A stretch of DNA of 64,000 nt from an uncultured Lutibacter sp. GTDB taxonomy: Bacteria; Bacteroidota; Bacteroidia; Flavobacteriales; Flavobacteriaceae. The position numbers and the translations under genes are program-made. The stretch spans positions 124,001-188,000 of the forward strand of contig NZ_CANLZZ010000006.1 in NCBI RefSeq assembly GCF_947495725.1. The letters run 5' to 3'. Positions 1-9,297 of the stretch are shown piece after piece (the stretch's first letter is position 1; every line of letters begins with the position of its first letter). Below the pieces are notes generated by a model. It had not been told where the DNA came from. It did not search any database and saw only the letters and a list, made by a program, of their open reading frames with translations.

Positions 1-103
1 TGCTCATAGAAATGAAATGCCACCATTAAGAAATCCGTTTATTAGACCAATTGATCTTCCTTCAGATGCTGTTAAAAATTTGCATCCTGTAGATCCGAAG
101 TAA
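1..103 (+). CDS. C-terminal end of an unidentified protein (5' cut by window)
   Basis: An open frame enters from the left edge and stops at TAA 101-103. About 33 residues are visible, rich in proline and basic residues (it reads HRNEMPPLRNPF and later LPSDAVKNLHP). It lies 21 bases upstream of the first sulfatase on the same strand, so it is probably the preceding gene of the same operon. The tail is too short to assign to a family; a sulfatase, GH117 or other secreted enzyme end are all possible. Confidence 0.55.
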   Translation, partial: AHRNEMPPLRNPFIRPIDLPSDAVKNLHPVDPK

Positions 104-124
104 TAATTATAATACTTAAAACAA

Positions 125-1645
125 ATGCATAAAAGTAAAATCATTTTACTTCTGTTAAGTGTAATAGCACTAAATACTAGTTGTCAATCTAAAAAGGTTG
201 AAAAAAAACCAAACATTCTATTTTGTATTGCAGATGATGTAAGTTTTATTCATACTTCAATAAATGGAACTGCAGAATTAAGTACACCAAATTTTGATAG
301 AGTTGCAAATAGTGGTGTTTTGTTTAACAATGCCTATTGTAATGTGTCATCTTGTGCGCCATCAAGAGCTTCAATTTTAACAGGAAAAAACATTTGGGAA
401 TTAGAAGAGGGCGGATTGCTTTTTGGTGGTCTGAAAAAAGAATATCCTACTTTTTCAACGGCATTAAAAAATATTGGTTATGCTACAGGCTATAGCGGAA
501 AAGGCTATATGCCCGCAAGTCACAAAGAACCATATCAAGCACAACCTTTGGCTCCAGAGTATAATAAGATAAGAAATAAAGTTCCGCAGTTTATGTCTAA
601 TAAAGATTATGCTGGGAATTTTGATGAATTTTTGTCTAAAAAAGACAAAGGTGCTCCTTTCTTTTTCTGGTATGGATCTCACGAAGCACACAGAAAATAC
701 AATCCTGGAATTGGAGTAAAATCAGGGAAAGATATTTCTAAAATTAAAGTACCCGGATTTTTACCTGATAATGATTTGGTGAGAAGTGATATGGCCGATT
801 ATTTTTATGAAATTGAATGGTTTGATACACATTTAGGAAGAATGATTAAAACTTTGGAAGAAGCTGGAGAACTAGAAAATACTATAATCATTGTAACTGC
901 AGATAATGGTATGCCGTTTCCAAGAGCAAAAAGCACGTGTTACGATTATGGAACGCATATGCCTTTAGCAATTTGTTGGGGAAATAAAATTAAAGGAGGT
1001 GCCAAAGTAGATGATTTTGTAAACTTCACAGATTTTGCTCCAACATTACTGGAAGCCGTAGGTCTTGAAATTCCAAAAGGAACAACAGGAAAAAGTTTTT
1101 TAGATGTTTTGTTTTCAGGTAAAAGCGGTCAAGTAGATGCTAAACGAGATAGAGTTTTTACAGCATTAGAACGTCACGCATATTGTAGACCTGAAGGTTT
1201 AGGCTATCCAATACGAACTATAAGAAAAGGAGATTGGTTGTATATCATAAATTTTGAACCAGAAAGATATCCTGCAGGAAATGCAGATTTTGATTCTGTT
1301 CATCAAGGATTTTATGGGGAAATTGATGCAGGTGCAACAAGAACTTATTTAATTGAAAACAAAGACAACGATTCGGTAAAATATTATGCTGATTTAAGTT
1401 TAAAAAGACGCCCGGAAGTTGAATTATTTAATGTGAAAGAAGATCCTTATAACCTTCATAATTTAGCTTCAGAAGAAAAATATGCGGATTTATGTAAAGA
1501 GTTAAAAGCTGAACTTTTTGAGTATTTAACAGAAACTGGAGATCCTAGAATGAAAGGTGAAAACCCTTGGGATAACTATCCATATTACTTCAAAGGGTTA
1601 GAAACAAAGCATTTAAAGCCAATAGGCGAACGAGATAAAAATTAA
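125..1645 (+). CDS. S1 family sulfatase, lipoprotein
   Basis: Sulfatases of this family hydrolyse sulfate esters (or N-sulfates) with a formylglycine made from the motif Cys. The visible motif is CAPSR with the reactive Cys at residue 77, followed by the A-S-I-L-T-G helix. The metal-binding ADD lies near residue 37 and the second metal site TADNG near residue 260. The usual GKWHLG is replaced by SGKGYMP, a pattern I associate with N-sulfoglucosamine sulfohydrolase-like members, so the subfamily differs from most neighbours. The leader ends in NTSC at Cys20, indicating a lipoprotein in the periplasm or on the cell surface. Length (506 aa) is normal. It is followed after 20 bases by a GH29 gene, suggesting coordinated removal of sulfate and a fucose or galactose unit. 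Confidence 0.93.
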   Translation: MHKSKIILLLLSVIALNTSCQSKKVEKKPNILFCIADDVSFIHTSINGTAELSTPNFDRVANSGVLFNNAYCNVSSCAPSRASILTGKNIWELEEGGLLFGGLKKEYPTFSTALKNIGYATGYSGKGYMPASHKEPYQAQPLAPEYNKIRNKVPQFMSNKDYAGNFDEFLSKKDKGAPFFFWYGSHEAHRKYNPGIGVKSGKDISKIKVPGFLPDNDLVRSDMADYFYEIEWFDTHLGRMIKTLEEAGELENTIIIVTADNGMPFPRAKSTCYDYGTHMPLAICWGNKIKGGAKVDDFVNFTDFAPTLLEAVGLEIPKGTTGKSFLDVLFSGKSGQVDAKRDRVFTALERHAYCRPEGLGYPIRTIRKGDWLYIINFEPERYPAGNADFDSVHQGFYGEIDAGATRTYLIENKDNDSVKYYADLSLKRRPEVELFNVKEDPYNLHNLASEEKYADLCKELKAELFEYLTETGDPRMKGENPWDNYPYYFKGLETKHLKPIGERDKN

Positions 1646-1665
1646 GAATATTACAAAACAATATA

Positions 1666-3186
1666 ATGATGAGAAATAGAATATTGATAGTTTTAGTAGC
1701 AATTATTGCTACAGTTACTTTAACCAACGCACAAGAAAAATTTAAGCCAGAATGGGAGAGTTTAAAAAAGCATAAAGTAACACCAGAGTGGTTTGCCGAT
1801 GCTAAATTGGGAGTTTATTTTCACTGGGGAGTTTACAATGTTCCAGCAAATGGAAATGAATGGTATGGTAGATTTATGTACGAGAAAGACCGTAGAAAAA
1901 CTTGGGGAAAAGATATTTATGATTACCACACAAAAACATATGGTAGAGATGTACATTACCACGATTTTATTCCGCAATGGAAAGCTGAAAAATTTTCAGC
2001 AAAACGTTGGGTTGATATGTTCGAAAATATGGGAGCTAAATTTATTGGAACCATTGCCGAACATCACGATGGGTTTTCATTATGGGAAAGTAAAGTGAAC
2101 CCTTGGAATTCAAAAGATAAAGGGCCTAAAATTGATGTTGTAAAACAAATTGCTAAAGAAGTAAAAAGTCGTGATTTAAAATTTATGACAACTTTTCACC
2201 ACGGTTTTCATATGATGTTTTTTCCAAAAAAAGAAAACAGTGCACTTCGTCCATTAAGTGAGCACAACGCGGTTTATAAAAATCCTGAAGTTCCACAAGA
2301 TCCAAAGTATCGTGCACTTTACGGAACAATGTCTTATAAAGAAGAATGTGATATTTGGTTAGGAAAATTAGATGAAGTAATAGAAGAATATTGTCCAGAT
2401 TATATTTGGATGGACTTTGCTCAAGGGTATGTGCAAGAAAATTACCGTCAGCAATTTTTGGCTAATTATTTTAATAAAGCACAAGAATTAAACAAAGAAG
2501 TTGTAGTAAATACAAAGGGAGACTTTTTCCCTACAGATTTGGCCGTTGTAAATGTAGAGCGAGCTACAATGGAAGATATTACACCATTTGTTTGGGTAAC
2601 AGATTTTCAATTAGGAAGTTCTTGGGGATACAACAAAGACAAACGTACCGCTTTAGATCCTAAAAAAGCAATTAGAATTCTTGCTGAAGTAGTTAGTAAA
2701 AATGGCGTTATGATTTTAGCTGCAGCTCCAATGGCAGAAGGTGTAATTCCAATTGAACAAGCACAAGCAATGGAAGGTATAGGTGCTTGGTTAAATTTAT
2801 ATGGAGAATCTATATACAACACAAGACCTTTTGTTGAATTTGGACAAGGACCAACGGAATTGAAGAGAAATCCTAATGATAATTGGAATGCTTATGGTTC
2901 TATTAAAGCAGGTTTAAATAGCTTAAATAGTCAAGATGTTCGTTATACAAAAAATGGTAAAAATGTATATGCAATTCAATTAGGTTGGCCAGGTTCTAAA
3001 AAAGAAATTACACTAAAAACTTTTGCAGGAAAAGCCAAGGACTTAAAAATTAGATCTATTTCTGTTCTAGGTTCAAAAGAAAGAATTAAATGGAAAAAAA
3101 CTTCAAAAGGATTGGTAGTTACTTCACCAAAAAACAAACCTGCTGAAGGTGATGCAGCTATAGTTTATAAAATTAAACTAAAATAA
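1666..3186 (+). CDS. GH29 alpha-L-fucosidase / alpha-L-galactosidase
   Basis: GH29 enzymes are retaining exo-glycosidases acting on alpha-L-fucose or, in some members, alpha-L-galactose. The signal peptide (residues 1-22, ending TNAQ) is followed by the TIM-barrel signatures KLGVYFHWGVY and EHHDGFSLWES, then YIWMDF, whose Asp250 is the expected nucleophile. A C-terminal beta-domain occupies roughly residues 385-506. Two adjacent ATG codons (1666 and 1669) are equally plausible starts. In the Bacteroides plebeius porphyran locus a GH29 acts as an exo-alpha-L-galactosidase after sulfatase action, and the sulfatases on both sides here fit such a role; that specificity is inference. Confidence 0.9.
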   Translation: MMRNRILIVLVAIIATVTLTNAQEKFKPEWESLKKHKVTPEWFADAKLGVYFHWGVYNVPANGNEWYGRFMYEKDRRKTWGKDIYDYHTKTYGRDVHYHDFIPQWKAEKFSAKRWVDMFENMGAKFIGTIAEHHDGFSLWESKVNPWNSKDKGPKIDVVKQIAKEVKSRDLKFMTTFHHGFHMMFFPKKENSALRPLSEHNAVYKNPEVPQDPKYRALYGTMSYKEECDIWLGKLDEVIEEYCPDYIWMDFAQGYVQENYRQQFLANYFNKAQELNKEVVVNTKGDFFPTDLAVVNVERATMEDITPFVWVTDFQLGSSWGYNKDKRTALDPKKAIRILAEVVSKNGVMILAAAPMAEGVIPIEQAQAMEGIGAWLNLYGESIYNTRPFVEFGQGPTELKRNPNDNWNAYGSIKAGLNSLNSQDVRYTKNGKNVYAIQLGWPGSKKEITLKTFAGKAKDLKIRSISVLGSKERIKWKKTSKGLVVTSPKNKPAEGDAAIVYKIKLK

Positions 3187-3193
3187 TTGTATT

Positions 3194-4621
3194 ATGAAAT
3201 ATAGCATCCAAATTTTTATTTTTTGTTGTTTTCTAGGGCTGAAGACACTTATCGCACAGGAGCAACCTAATTTCATCATCATTTTTACAGATGATCAAGG
3301 GTATGAAGATTTGAGTTGTTTTGGCTCAAATAAATTAAAGACACCAAACATTGATAAAATGGCTGATGAAGGTGTGAAATTGACAAGTTTTTATGTAGCT
3401 TCTTCGGTTTGTTCGCCTTCAAGAGCCGCTTTGTTAACTGGTAGAATGCCAAAAAGAGTTGGTATTCCAGGTGTTTTATTTCCGAAGAAAAATGAAAAAG
3501 GATTGCCAACTGAAGAAATTACAATTGCAGAATTGTTGAAAGAAAAAAATTATGCAACAGCATTGGTGGGTAAATGGCATTTAGGTCACGATAAGAAGTA
3601 TTTACCTTTAAATCAGGGTTTTGATTCTTACTTTGGAATTCCTTATAGTAATAATATGTCTATAGCATCAGGCATTGATATTTCCCCAAACATTGTTTTA
3701 AATGATGGTTATACGTTAGAAAAAATGCATTCAGATATGCAATTGGTGGATGCTTCTGGAAACAAAGAGGCTAAAAAGAGTTTAAAAGATAAACCGCCTT
3801 TAATGCGAGGAAATGAAATAGTTGAATATCCAACTAATCAAACTACGTTAACAGAACGATACACAAACGAAGCCGTTTCATTTATTAAAAACCATAAAGA
3901 AAAACCATTCTTTTTGTATGTAGCACATTCATTTCCACACGTTCCAATTTTTGTTGGCGATAAATTTAAAGGTTCAAGTGGAACAACACCGTTTTACGAT
4001 GCTGTTCAGGAAATTGATTGGAGTGTTGGAGAAGTTTTCAAAGCTTTAAAAGAAAACGGATTGTATGAAAATACCATCGTTATTTTTACTTCAGACAATG
4101 GTCCAAATAGTCATGGTTCAGCAAAACCATTAAAAGGAAGAAAATTTGATACTTATGAAGGAGGACAAAGAGTACCTGCAATTTTCTGGGCTCCAAATAA
4201 AGTGAAAGGTGGTGTTGTAAGTGATGAGATTGTTTCTTCATTAGACATTTTTCCAACTATAGCAAAATATGCAGGAATTTCTATACCAAAAGATAGAGTT
4301 TTTGACGGATATAATATTTCAAAATTTTTAGAAGGAAAATCAAAAAAATCACCTCGAAAAGAAATGTATTTCTATGGATCAAACTCGACTAAAATTGATG
4401 GTGTTCGTTTAGGTGATTGGAAATATTTAATTGAAGGTTATAGAAAAGCTTCTTGGCGAAAACTTACAGAAGAAGATACTAAAATTAAGCTGTACAATTT
4501 AAAAGAAGACAAGTCTGAATCTAAAAATCTAATAGACTTAAATGCTAAACAAGCAAAAAAACTGTTGAAAAAAATGCAGTGGTTTGATGCCGAATTAGAA
4601 AAAAACATTTCAAAAAAGTAA
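3194..4621 (+). CDS. S1 family sulfatase (arylsulfatase A-like)
   Basis: Secreted sulfatase with signal peptide ending LIAQ at about residue 22. It has a canonical formylglycine motif CSPSR (Cys73), metal ligands in IIFTDDQGYEDL, the GKWHLGH motif near residue 127, and FTSDNGPNSHG near residue 300. The 475 aa length and single-domain layout are typical. It starts 7 bases after the GH29 stop and ends 18 bases before the next sulfatase, so it is cotranscribed. The substrate position of the sulfate cannot be read from sequence alone. Confidence 0.94.
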   Translation: MKYSIQIFIFCCFLGLKTLIAQEQPNFIIIFTDDQGYEDLSCFGSNKLKTPNIDKMADEGVKLTSFYVASSVCSPSRAALLTGRMPKRVGIPGVLFPKKNEKGLPTEEITIAELLKEKNYATALVGKWHLGHDKKYLPLNQGFDSYFGIPYSNNMSIASGIDISPNIVLNDGYTLEKMHSDMQLVDASGNKEAKKSLKDKPPLMRGNEIVEYPTNQTTLTERYTNEAVSFIKNHKEKPFFLYVAHSFPHVPIFVGDKFKGSSGTTPFYDAVQEIDWSVGEVFKALKENGLYENTIVIFTSDNGPNSHGSAKPLKGRKFDTYEGGQRVPAIFWAPNKVKGGVVSDEIVSSLDIFPTIAKYAGISIPKDRVFDGYNISKFLEGKSKKSPRKEMYFYGSNSTKIDGVRLGDWKYLIEGYRKASWRKLTEEDTKIKLYNLKEDKSESKNLIDLNAKQAKKLLKKMQWFDAELEKNISKK

Positions 4622-4639
4622 AATTTTAAGACTCACATT

Positions 4640-6226
4640 ATGAAGCGTAAGCTGAATATTTTATTACTACTGTTGGCAATTCAATTATATGCTCAAAAAC
4701 AACCCAATATTGTTTTAATAATGGCAGATGATATGGGTTTTTCAGATATTGGTTGTTACGGTGGAGAAATTAAAACGCCAAACTTAGACAAACTTGCTGA
4801 AAATGGAGTTCGATTTACTCAATTTTACAATAATGCTAGATGCTGCCCAACACGTGCGGCATTGTTAACAGGTTTGTATCCACATCAAGTAGGAGTTGGC
4901 GGTATGGTTGGTCACGGTTATGGAGATTTGAATAATAAATGTGTAACAATTGCAGAAGCATTAAAAACAAATGGCTATGCAACGTATATGACAGGTAAAT
5001 GGCATGTGGCGGATTCTAATACAAACGATGATATTCATAACTGGCCAATTCAACGTGGTTTTGATAAATTTTACGGAACCATAAAAGGTGTAGGAAGCTA
5101 TTTTGATCCTTATACATTAACAAATAATAATGAAAATGTTAAGCTAAAACCAGATGATAAATTCTATTACACCGATGCTATATCTGATTCTACAGTAACT
5201 TTTCTAGATCAACATTTTAAAGAAAAAGCAAATAAGCCATTTTTCTTTTATGTGGCGTACACTGCTCCACATTGGCCTTTGCACGCTTTAGAAAAAGACA
5301 TTGCAAAATATGAAGGTGTTTTTGATAAAGGTTGGGATGTTTTAAGAGAGGAACGTTTGGTAAGAATGAAAAAAATGGGAATTATTCCTAAAAACACCAA
5401 ACTTAGTCAGCGAGACTTTAGAGCTACAGAATGGAATTCTGTTGAAAACAAAGAATGGGAAATCCAACGTATGAAAACTTATGTAGCTCAAATTGATAAT
5501 ATGGACCAAGGAATTGGAAGAATTATTGACAAGTTGAAAAAGGAAGGCGAGTTTGAAAATACACTAATTATATTTTTATCGGATAATGGAGGCTGTGCCG
5601 AAACATTACAAGGTGTTGAAAAATGGGTGAGTGAAAAAGAAGTTACTGTTACTTTAAAAGGAGAAAAAGTTACTCCAGGAAATGTCCCAAATCTTATGTC
5701 TGGACCAGCAACTACGTATATGAGTTATGGCGAATCTTGGGCTAATTTAAGTAATACACCTTATCGAAAATTCAAGAAATCTGGTCACGAAGGTGGTGTA
5801 GCAACACCATTTATTATGCATTGGCCCAAAAAGCTTAAAAAAAAGAATGTTTTAATAAAAGATGTTGCTAGTATTATAGATGTATTGCCAACCATTGTTG
5901 AGATATCAAATACTAGTTATCCACTTTCATATAACGGAAATAAAATTCAACCGATGGAAGGCTTAAGTTTAATGCCTGTATTTAAAGGTAGGAACTTAGA
6001 TCGCAATGAATGGTTTATGGAACACGGATCCAATAAAGCATACCGAAAAGGAAACTGGAAAATTGCTTGGTCTAAAGATAAAGATGGAAAAAAGTGGGAG
6101 CTTTTCAATTTAAAAAAAGATCCAACAGAACAGAATGATTTAGCAGTAAAATATCCAAAAAGACTTTCAGAAATGAAAGCGAGATGGTTTGAATGGGGGA
6201 AGAGAGTTAAAGTTGTAAAAAAATAA
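4640..6226 (+). CDS. S1 family sulfatase (arylsulfatase, CCPTR type)
   Basis: Secreted sulfatase with a short signal peptide (to about residue 18, LYAQ). The formylglycine motif is CCPTR with the modifiable Cys at residue 68 and a second Cys at 69. ADDMGFSDIGCYGGEIKTPNLD forms the first metal site, TGKWHVAD replaces GKWHLG, and FLSDNGGCAE is the second metal site. The insert between the SDNG motif and the GHEGG strand (around residues 320-385) is typical of larger arylsulfatases. It ends 2 bases before the next gene. Confidence 0.94.
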   Translation: MKRKLNILLLLLAIQLYAQKQPNIVLIMADDMGFSDIGCYGGEIKTPNLDKLAENGVRFTQFYNNARCCPTRAALLTGLYPHQVGVGGMVGHGYGDLNNKCVTIAEALKTNGYATYMTGKWHVADSNTNDDIHNWPIQRGFDKFYGTIKGVGSYFDPYTLTNNNENVKLKPDDKFYYTDAISDSTVTFLDQHFKEKANKPFFFYVAYTAPHWPLHALEKDIAKYEGVFDKGWDVLREERLVRMKKMGIIPKNTKLSQRDFRATEWNSVENKEWEIQRMKTYVAQIDNMDQGIGRIIDKLKKEGEFENTLIIFLSDNGGCAETLQGVEKWVSEKEVTVTLKGEKVTPGNVPNLMSGPATTYMSYGESWANLSNTPYRKFKKSGHEGGVATPFIMHWPKKLKKKNVLIKDVASIIDVLPTIVEISNTSYPLSYNGNKIQPMEGLSLMPVFKGRNLDRNEWFMEHGSNKAYRKGNWKIAWSKDKDGKKWELFNLKKDPTEQNDLAVKYPKRLSEMKARWFEWGKRVKVVKK

Positions 6227-6228
6227 AT

Positions 6229-7683
6229 ATGAAGCTAAAAAATAGATATTCAATTAAGGGAAATAGTTTAATGTTTCTTGTTTTATTGGTGAGTAATTTA
6301 CTTTTTTTTACGGTAGTTTCGGCTCAAGGTGAAGACCAAAATTGGCATCTACCTGATTTGTCTGAAAAGTTTAAATCTCACCCTAAAGGAATTTTTGTAG
6401 AGTTGGCCGACTCAATTCCAATTCGAGGAACTTTATATAGAATCCGAGTACCTAAAAATTGGAATGGAATTTTACTTAGTGATTTAGATTATTATAAATC
6501 TGCAGATTCTCAACGTAATGTAAAACTCTTAGAAATGGGGTATGCTTTATCAGGAACAAAAAGGCGCCCAGGTAGAATGAAAGCATACGATCCTGCTCAT
6601 GAAATACATGATATAATTTCTGTGTTAGATATATTTGAAGCTAATTTTGGAAAACCTTTAAAAACTATTCAAATAGGTTGCTCAGGTGGTGGAACTGTTA
6701 CTATTGCAATGGCTGAAATTCATCCAGACAGAATAGACGGTACAATTGCATTGTGTGGAGCAACAAGTCCTTGGATGGCAAATACGCATTTAGATGCATT
6801 ATTTGTTTTAAAGGCACTTTTGGCACCTGAACTTCCTATTTTAGAGATTCCTCTTAAAGGTGCTGAAATGCAGAGAATCGCAAAAGATTGGGAAAACGTG
6901 GTGAAAGCTGCGCAAAAAACTCCAGAAGGTCGTGCTAGAATTGCTCTGGCAATAACAATTGGACAATGGCAAGCTTGGGGAGGAAAAGGAGAAGCACCTG
7001 TTCCAAACCCAAATTTGAATAATACTATAGAATTACAAAATAGCATGTATGAAAGTTTGGTTCGTCTTTTACCAAATAGAGGAACTTTTGGAACTACAAT
7101 GATTGAACTTGCTGCACCAGGACAAATAAAAGGAAATACAGGTGTAGATTATAGAGAATTTTATGAAAACGGTAATGAGTTGTATAAAAAAACTGTTGAA
7201 GATTTATACAAGAAAGCTGGAATTAGCCTAAAAAGCGATATTAAAAAAGTAAATAACTTTCCTAGGATTAAAGCAGATGCTTCAGCAAAAAAATGGTGGA
7301 GTAAACCTGGTCGTACTCATATTGGAGAGCCTAAAATTCCATTTTTACGATTGAGTACTAGTGGAGATGGTTTAGTATATCCATCAATGGTTAAAGGTTA
7401 TGAAGATTTAGTGGTTAAAAATGGATATTCAAAACTTTTTCGCAGTGCTTATGTAAATCGTTGGGGACATTGCACATTTTCTGTTGGGGAATGGCTGGCA
7501 GCTATTGAAACGGTGAAGCAACGAATAGAAAAAGGAGTTTGGCCAAATACAGAGCCTAATGAACTTAACAAGTTAGCCAAAAAATTAGATCCTAATTCAA
7601 AGGCTGAATATTTTGAATTCAAAACAGTAAAAAAATATAATCGTACTTGGGTGCCAGGCATTAATGACTTTATAGGCGAATAA
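6229..7683 (+). CDS. Secreted alpha/beta-hydrolase, probable carbohydrate esterase
   Basis: An exported alpha/beta-hydrolase of 484 aa. The hydrophobic leader runs to about residue 33 (VVSAQ). The nucleophile elbow is GCSGGG with Ser152, the acid is probably Asp380 (STSGDGLVYPS) and the base His414 (RWGHCTF), giving a complete Ser-Asp-His triad. A long insert between strands 6 and 7 (residues 185-360) forms a probable lid. Placed between a sulfatase and a SASA esterase, it may remove acyl groups or methyl esters from the polysaccharide, though the substrate is not evident. Met15 could be an alternative start that still keeps the signal peptide. Confidence 0.75.
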   Translation: MKLKNRYSIKGNSLMFLVLLVSNLLFFTVVSAQGEDQNWHLPDLSEKFKSHPKGIFVELADSIPIRGTLYRIRVPKNWNGILLSDLDYYKSADSQRNVKLLEMGYALSGTKRRPGRMKAYDPAHEIHDIISVLDIFEANFGKPLKTIQIGCSGGGTVTIAMAEIHPDRIDGTIALCGATSPWMANTHLDALFVLKALLAPELPILEIPLKGAEMQRIAKDWENVVKAAQKTPEGRARIALAITIGQWQAWGGKGEAPVPNPNLNNTIELQNSMYESLVRLLPNRGTFGTTMIELAAPGQIKGNTGVDYREFYENGNELYKKTVEDLYKKAGISLKSDIKKVNNFPRIKADASAKKWWSKPGRTHIGEPKIPFLRLSTSGDGLVYPSMVKGYEDLVVKNGYSKLFRSAYVNRWGHCTFSVGEWLAAIETVKQRIEKGVWPNTEPNELNKLAKKLDPNSKAEYFEFKTVKKYNRTWVPGINDFIGE

Positions 7684-7704
7684 TAATAAACAAAATTTTA
7701 AGTA

Positions 7705-9270
7705 ATGAAAAAACAATTAATATTCGTATTTCTTTTTTGTATAAGTACTATTGTACTTCATGCAGAAGTTAAGGTAGCCAATGTTTTTGGTAGCCATATG
7801 GTGTTACAACGTCATCAACAAAATCCAATTTGGGGAACTGCGAATGTTGGGGAGAAAATAACGGTGTCAATTGCAGGTCAGTTGCATAAAACGGTTGCCA
7901 ATCACAAAGGTGAATGGCGAATTCAATTAGATGCTATGAAAGCTGGTGGACCTTATAAAATGGTTGTTGAAGGAGAGAATAAAATTGTTTTTGAAGATAT
8001 TCTTATTGGTGAAGTGTGGATATGTACAGGGCAATCTAATATGCAATGGAGTGTAGAAAATTCTAATCATGCTGAGCTTGAAATGCTTTCCGCAAACTAT
8101 CCTAAAATACGACTTATGAGTATTCCTTTAGTTGGTGTTTCAGAACCTCAATCAGATATTGAGAAAACAGATTGGGTTACTTGCACTTCAGAAACAATTC
8201 CAAAGTTTTCAGCTGCAGGTTATTTTTTTGGAAGAAGATTACATCAAATTTTAGATGTTCCTATAGGATTGATAAATGCGTCTTGGGGAGCATCTTCCTT
8301 AGAATCTTGGATTCCAAGAGATGCTATTGAAAAAAAGTACAAGCATAAAGAGTTTTTAGAAGATTGGGATTGGAGGATTAATCAATTTACAGATCAAATG
8401 TTAATTGATTATACTAAAGAATATAAGGCTTGGGAAAAAGCAGGAAAACCTGGGCAAAAAATGCGTCCTCCTAGAGATATTAGAATTGGACAAAATAGAC
8501 CTGCAAATGCATATAATGGAGTAATTCACCCAATTATAGGTTATGGTATTAAAGGTTCAATTTGGTGTCAAGGTGAAAGTAACCTTGGGCGTGGTGATCA
8601 ATACAGTGATTTATTTCCAATAATGATTAATTCGTGGAGAGAACGTTGGAAACAAGGCGATTTTCCTTTTTATTGGATTCAAATTGCAAGTATGAAAGAG
8701 CCAGACATAGAACCAACAGAGAGTTCTTGGGCCGAATTGCGTGAAGGAATGTCAAAAACCTTATCGTTACCAAACACAGGAGAAGTAATTTCTATGGATG
8801 TAGGTGAAGGAAATGATATTCATTATAGAAACAAGCAAGAAATGGGTAATCGTCTTGCCCGTTTAGCTTTAGATGATACTTATAATTTTAAAATTGAAGG
8901 TAGAAGTCCTCGATATAATTCAATGGAAATTCAAGGAAACAAAATAACTATCCAATTTGATAATATAGATCAAGGTTTATATGCCTTTAGTTCTAGTATT
9001 GTGAAAGGGTTTTCAATTGCTGGAGAAAATCAAAAATTTGTTTGGGCAGATGCTAAAATTATTGGTAAAAATAAAGTTGAGGTGAGTTCAGTTGGAATTA
9101 AAAACCCAGTGGCAGTAAGATACGCTTGGTCTAACAAGCCTGTTTCAAATTTAATAGATAGAAATGGATTGCCAGTTGCTTGTTTTAGAACGGATAAGTG
9201 GCCAATTCCTTCCGAAGGTAAAGTTTTAGCACAGAAACGTTATAAGTATCCTAATTCAAAAAAAGATTAA
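7705..9270 (+). CDS. SASA-type (sialate O-acetylesterase-like) carbohydrate esterase
   Basis: This SGNH-type esterase family removes O-acetyl groups from sugars. The block GQSNMQW carries the nucleophile Ser111; FHLVL-like N-terminal residues VFGSHMVLQR and PIWGTA form the usual entry beta-domain; IWCQGESN is the conserved central block; and NDIHYRNKQEMGNRLA carries the catalytic Asp-x-x-His equivalent (His373). The signal peptide ends near residue 20 (LHAE). Length of 521 aa matches family members of Bacteroidota. With the preceding alpha/beta-hydrolase it forms a two-esterase cassette inside the sulfatase run, implying an acetylated substrate. Confidence 0.88.
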   Translation: MKKQLIFVFLFCISTIVLHAEVKVANVFGSHMVLQRHQQNPIWGTANVGEKITVSIAGQLHKTVANHKGEWRIQLDAMKAGGPYKMVVEGENKIVFEDILIGEVWICTGQSNMQWSVENSNHAELEMLSANYPKIRLMSIPLVGVSEPQSDIEKTDWVTCTSETIPKFSAAGYFFGRRLHQILDVPIGLINASWGASSLESWIPRDAIEKKYKHKEFLEDWDWRINQFTDQMLIDYTKEYKAWEKAGKPGQKMRPPRDIRIGQNRPANAYNGVIHPIIGYGIKGSIWCQGESNLGRGDQYSDLFPIMINSWRERWKQGDFPFYWIQIASMKEPDIEPTESSWAELREGMSKTLSLPNTGEVISMDVGEGNDIHYRNKQEMGNRLARLALDDTYNFKIEGRSPRYNSMEIQGNKITIQFDNIDQGLYAFSSSIVKGFSIAGENQKFVWADAKIIGKNKVEVSSVGIKNPVAVRYAWSNKPVSNLIDRNGLPVACFRTDKWPIPSEGKVLAQKRYKYPNSKKD

Positions 9271-9297
9271 AGCAGCTGAGCATTAAATAAATGTAAT

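Noticed and set aside
1-103. Calling the left-edge tail a GH117 or SusD end
   Set aside because: Only about 33 residues are visible, and none is a diagnostic motif of either family.
6720-7046. Minus-strand open frame of 108 codons inside the alpha/beta-hydrolase gene
   Set aside because: Antisense to a gene with an intact catalytic triad; no recognisable domain.
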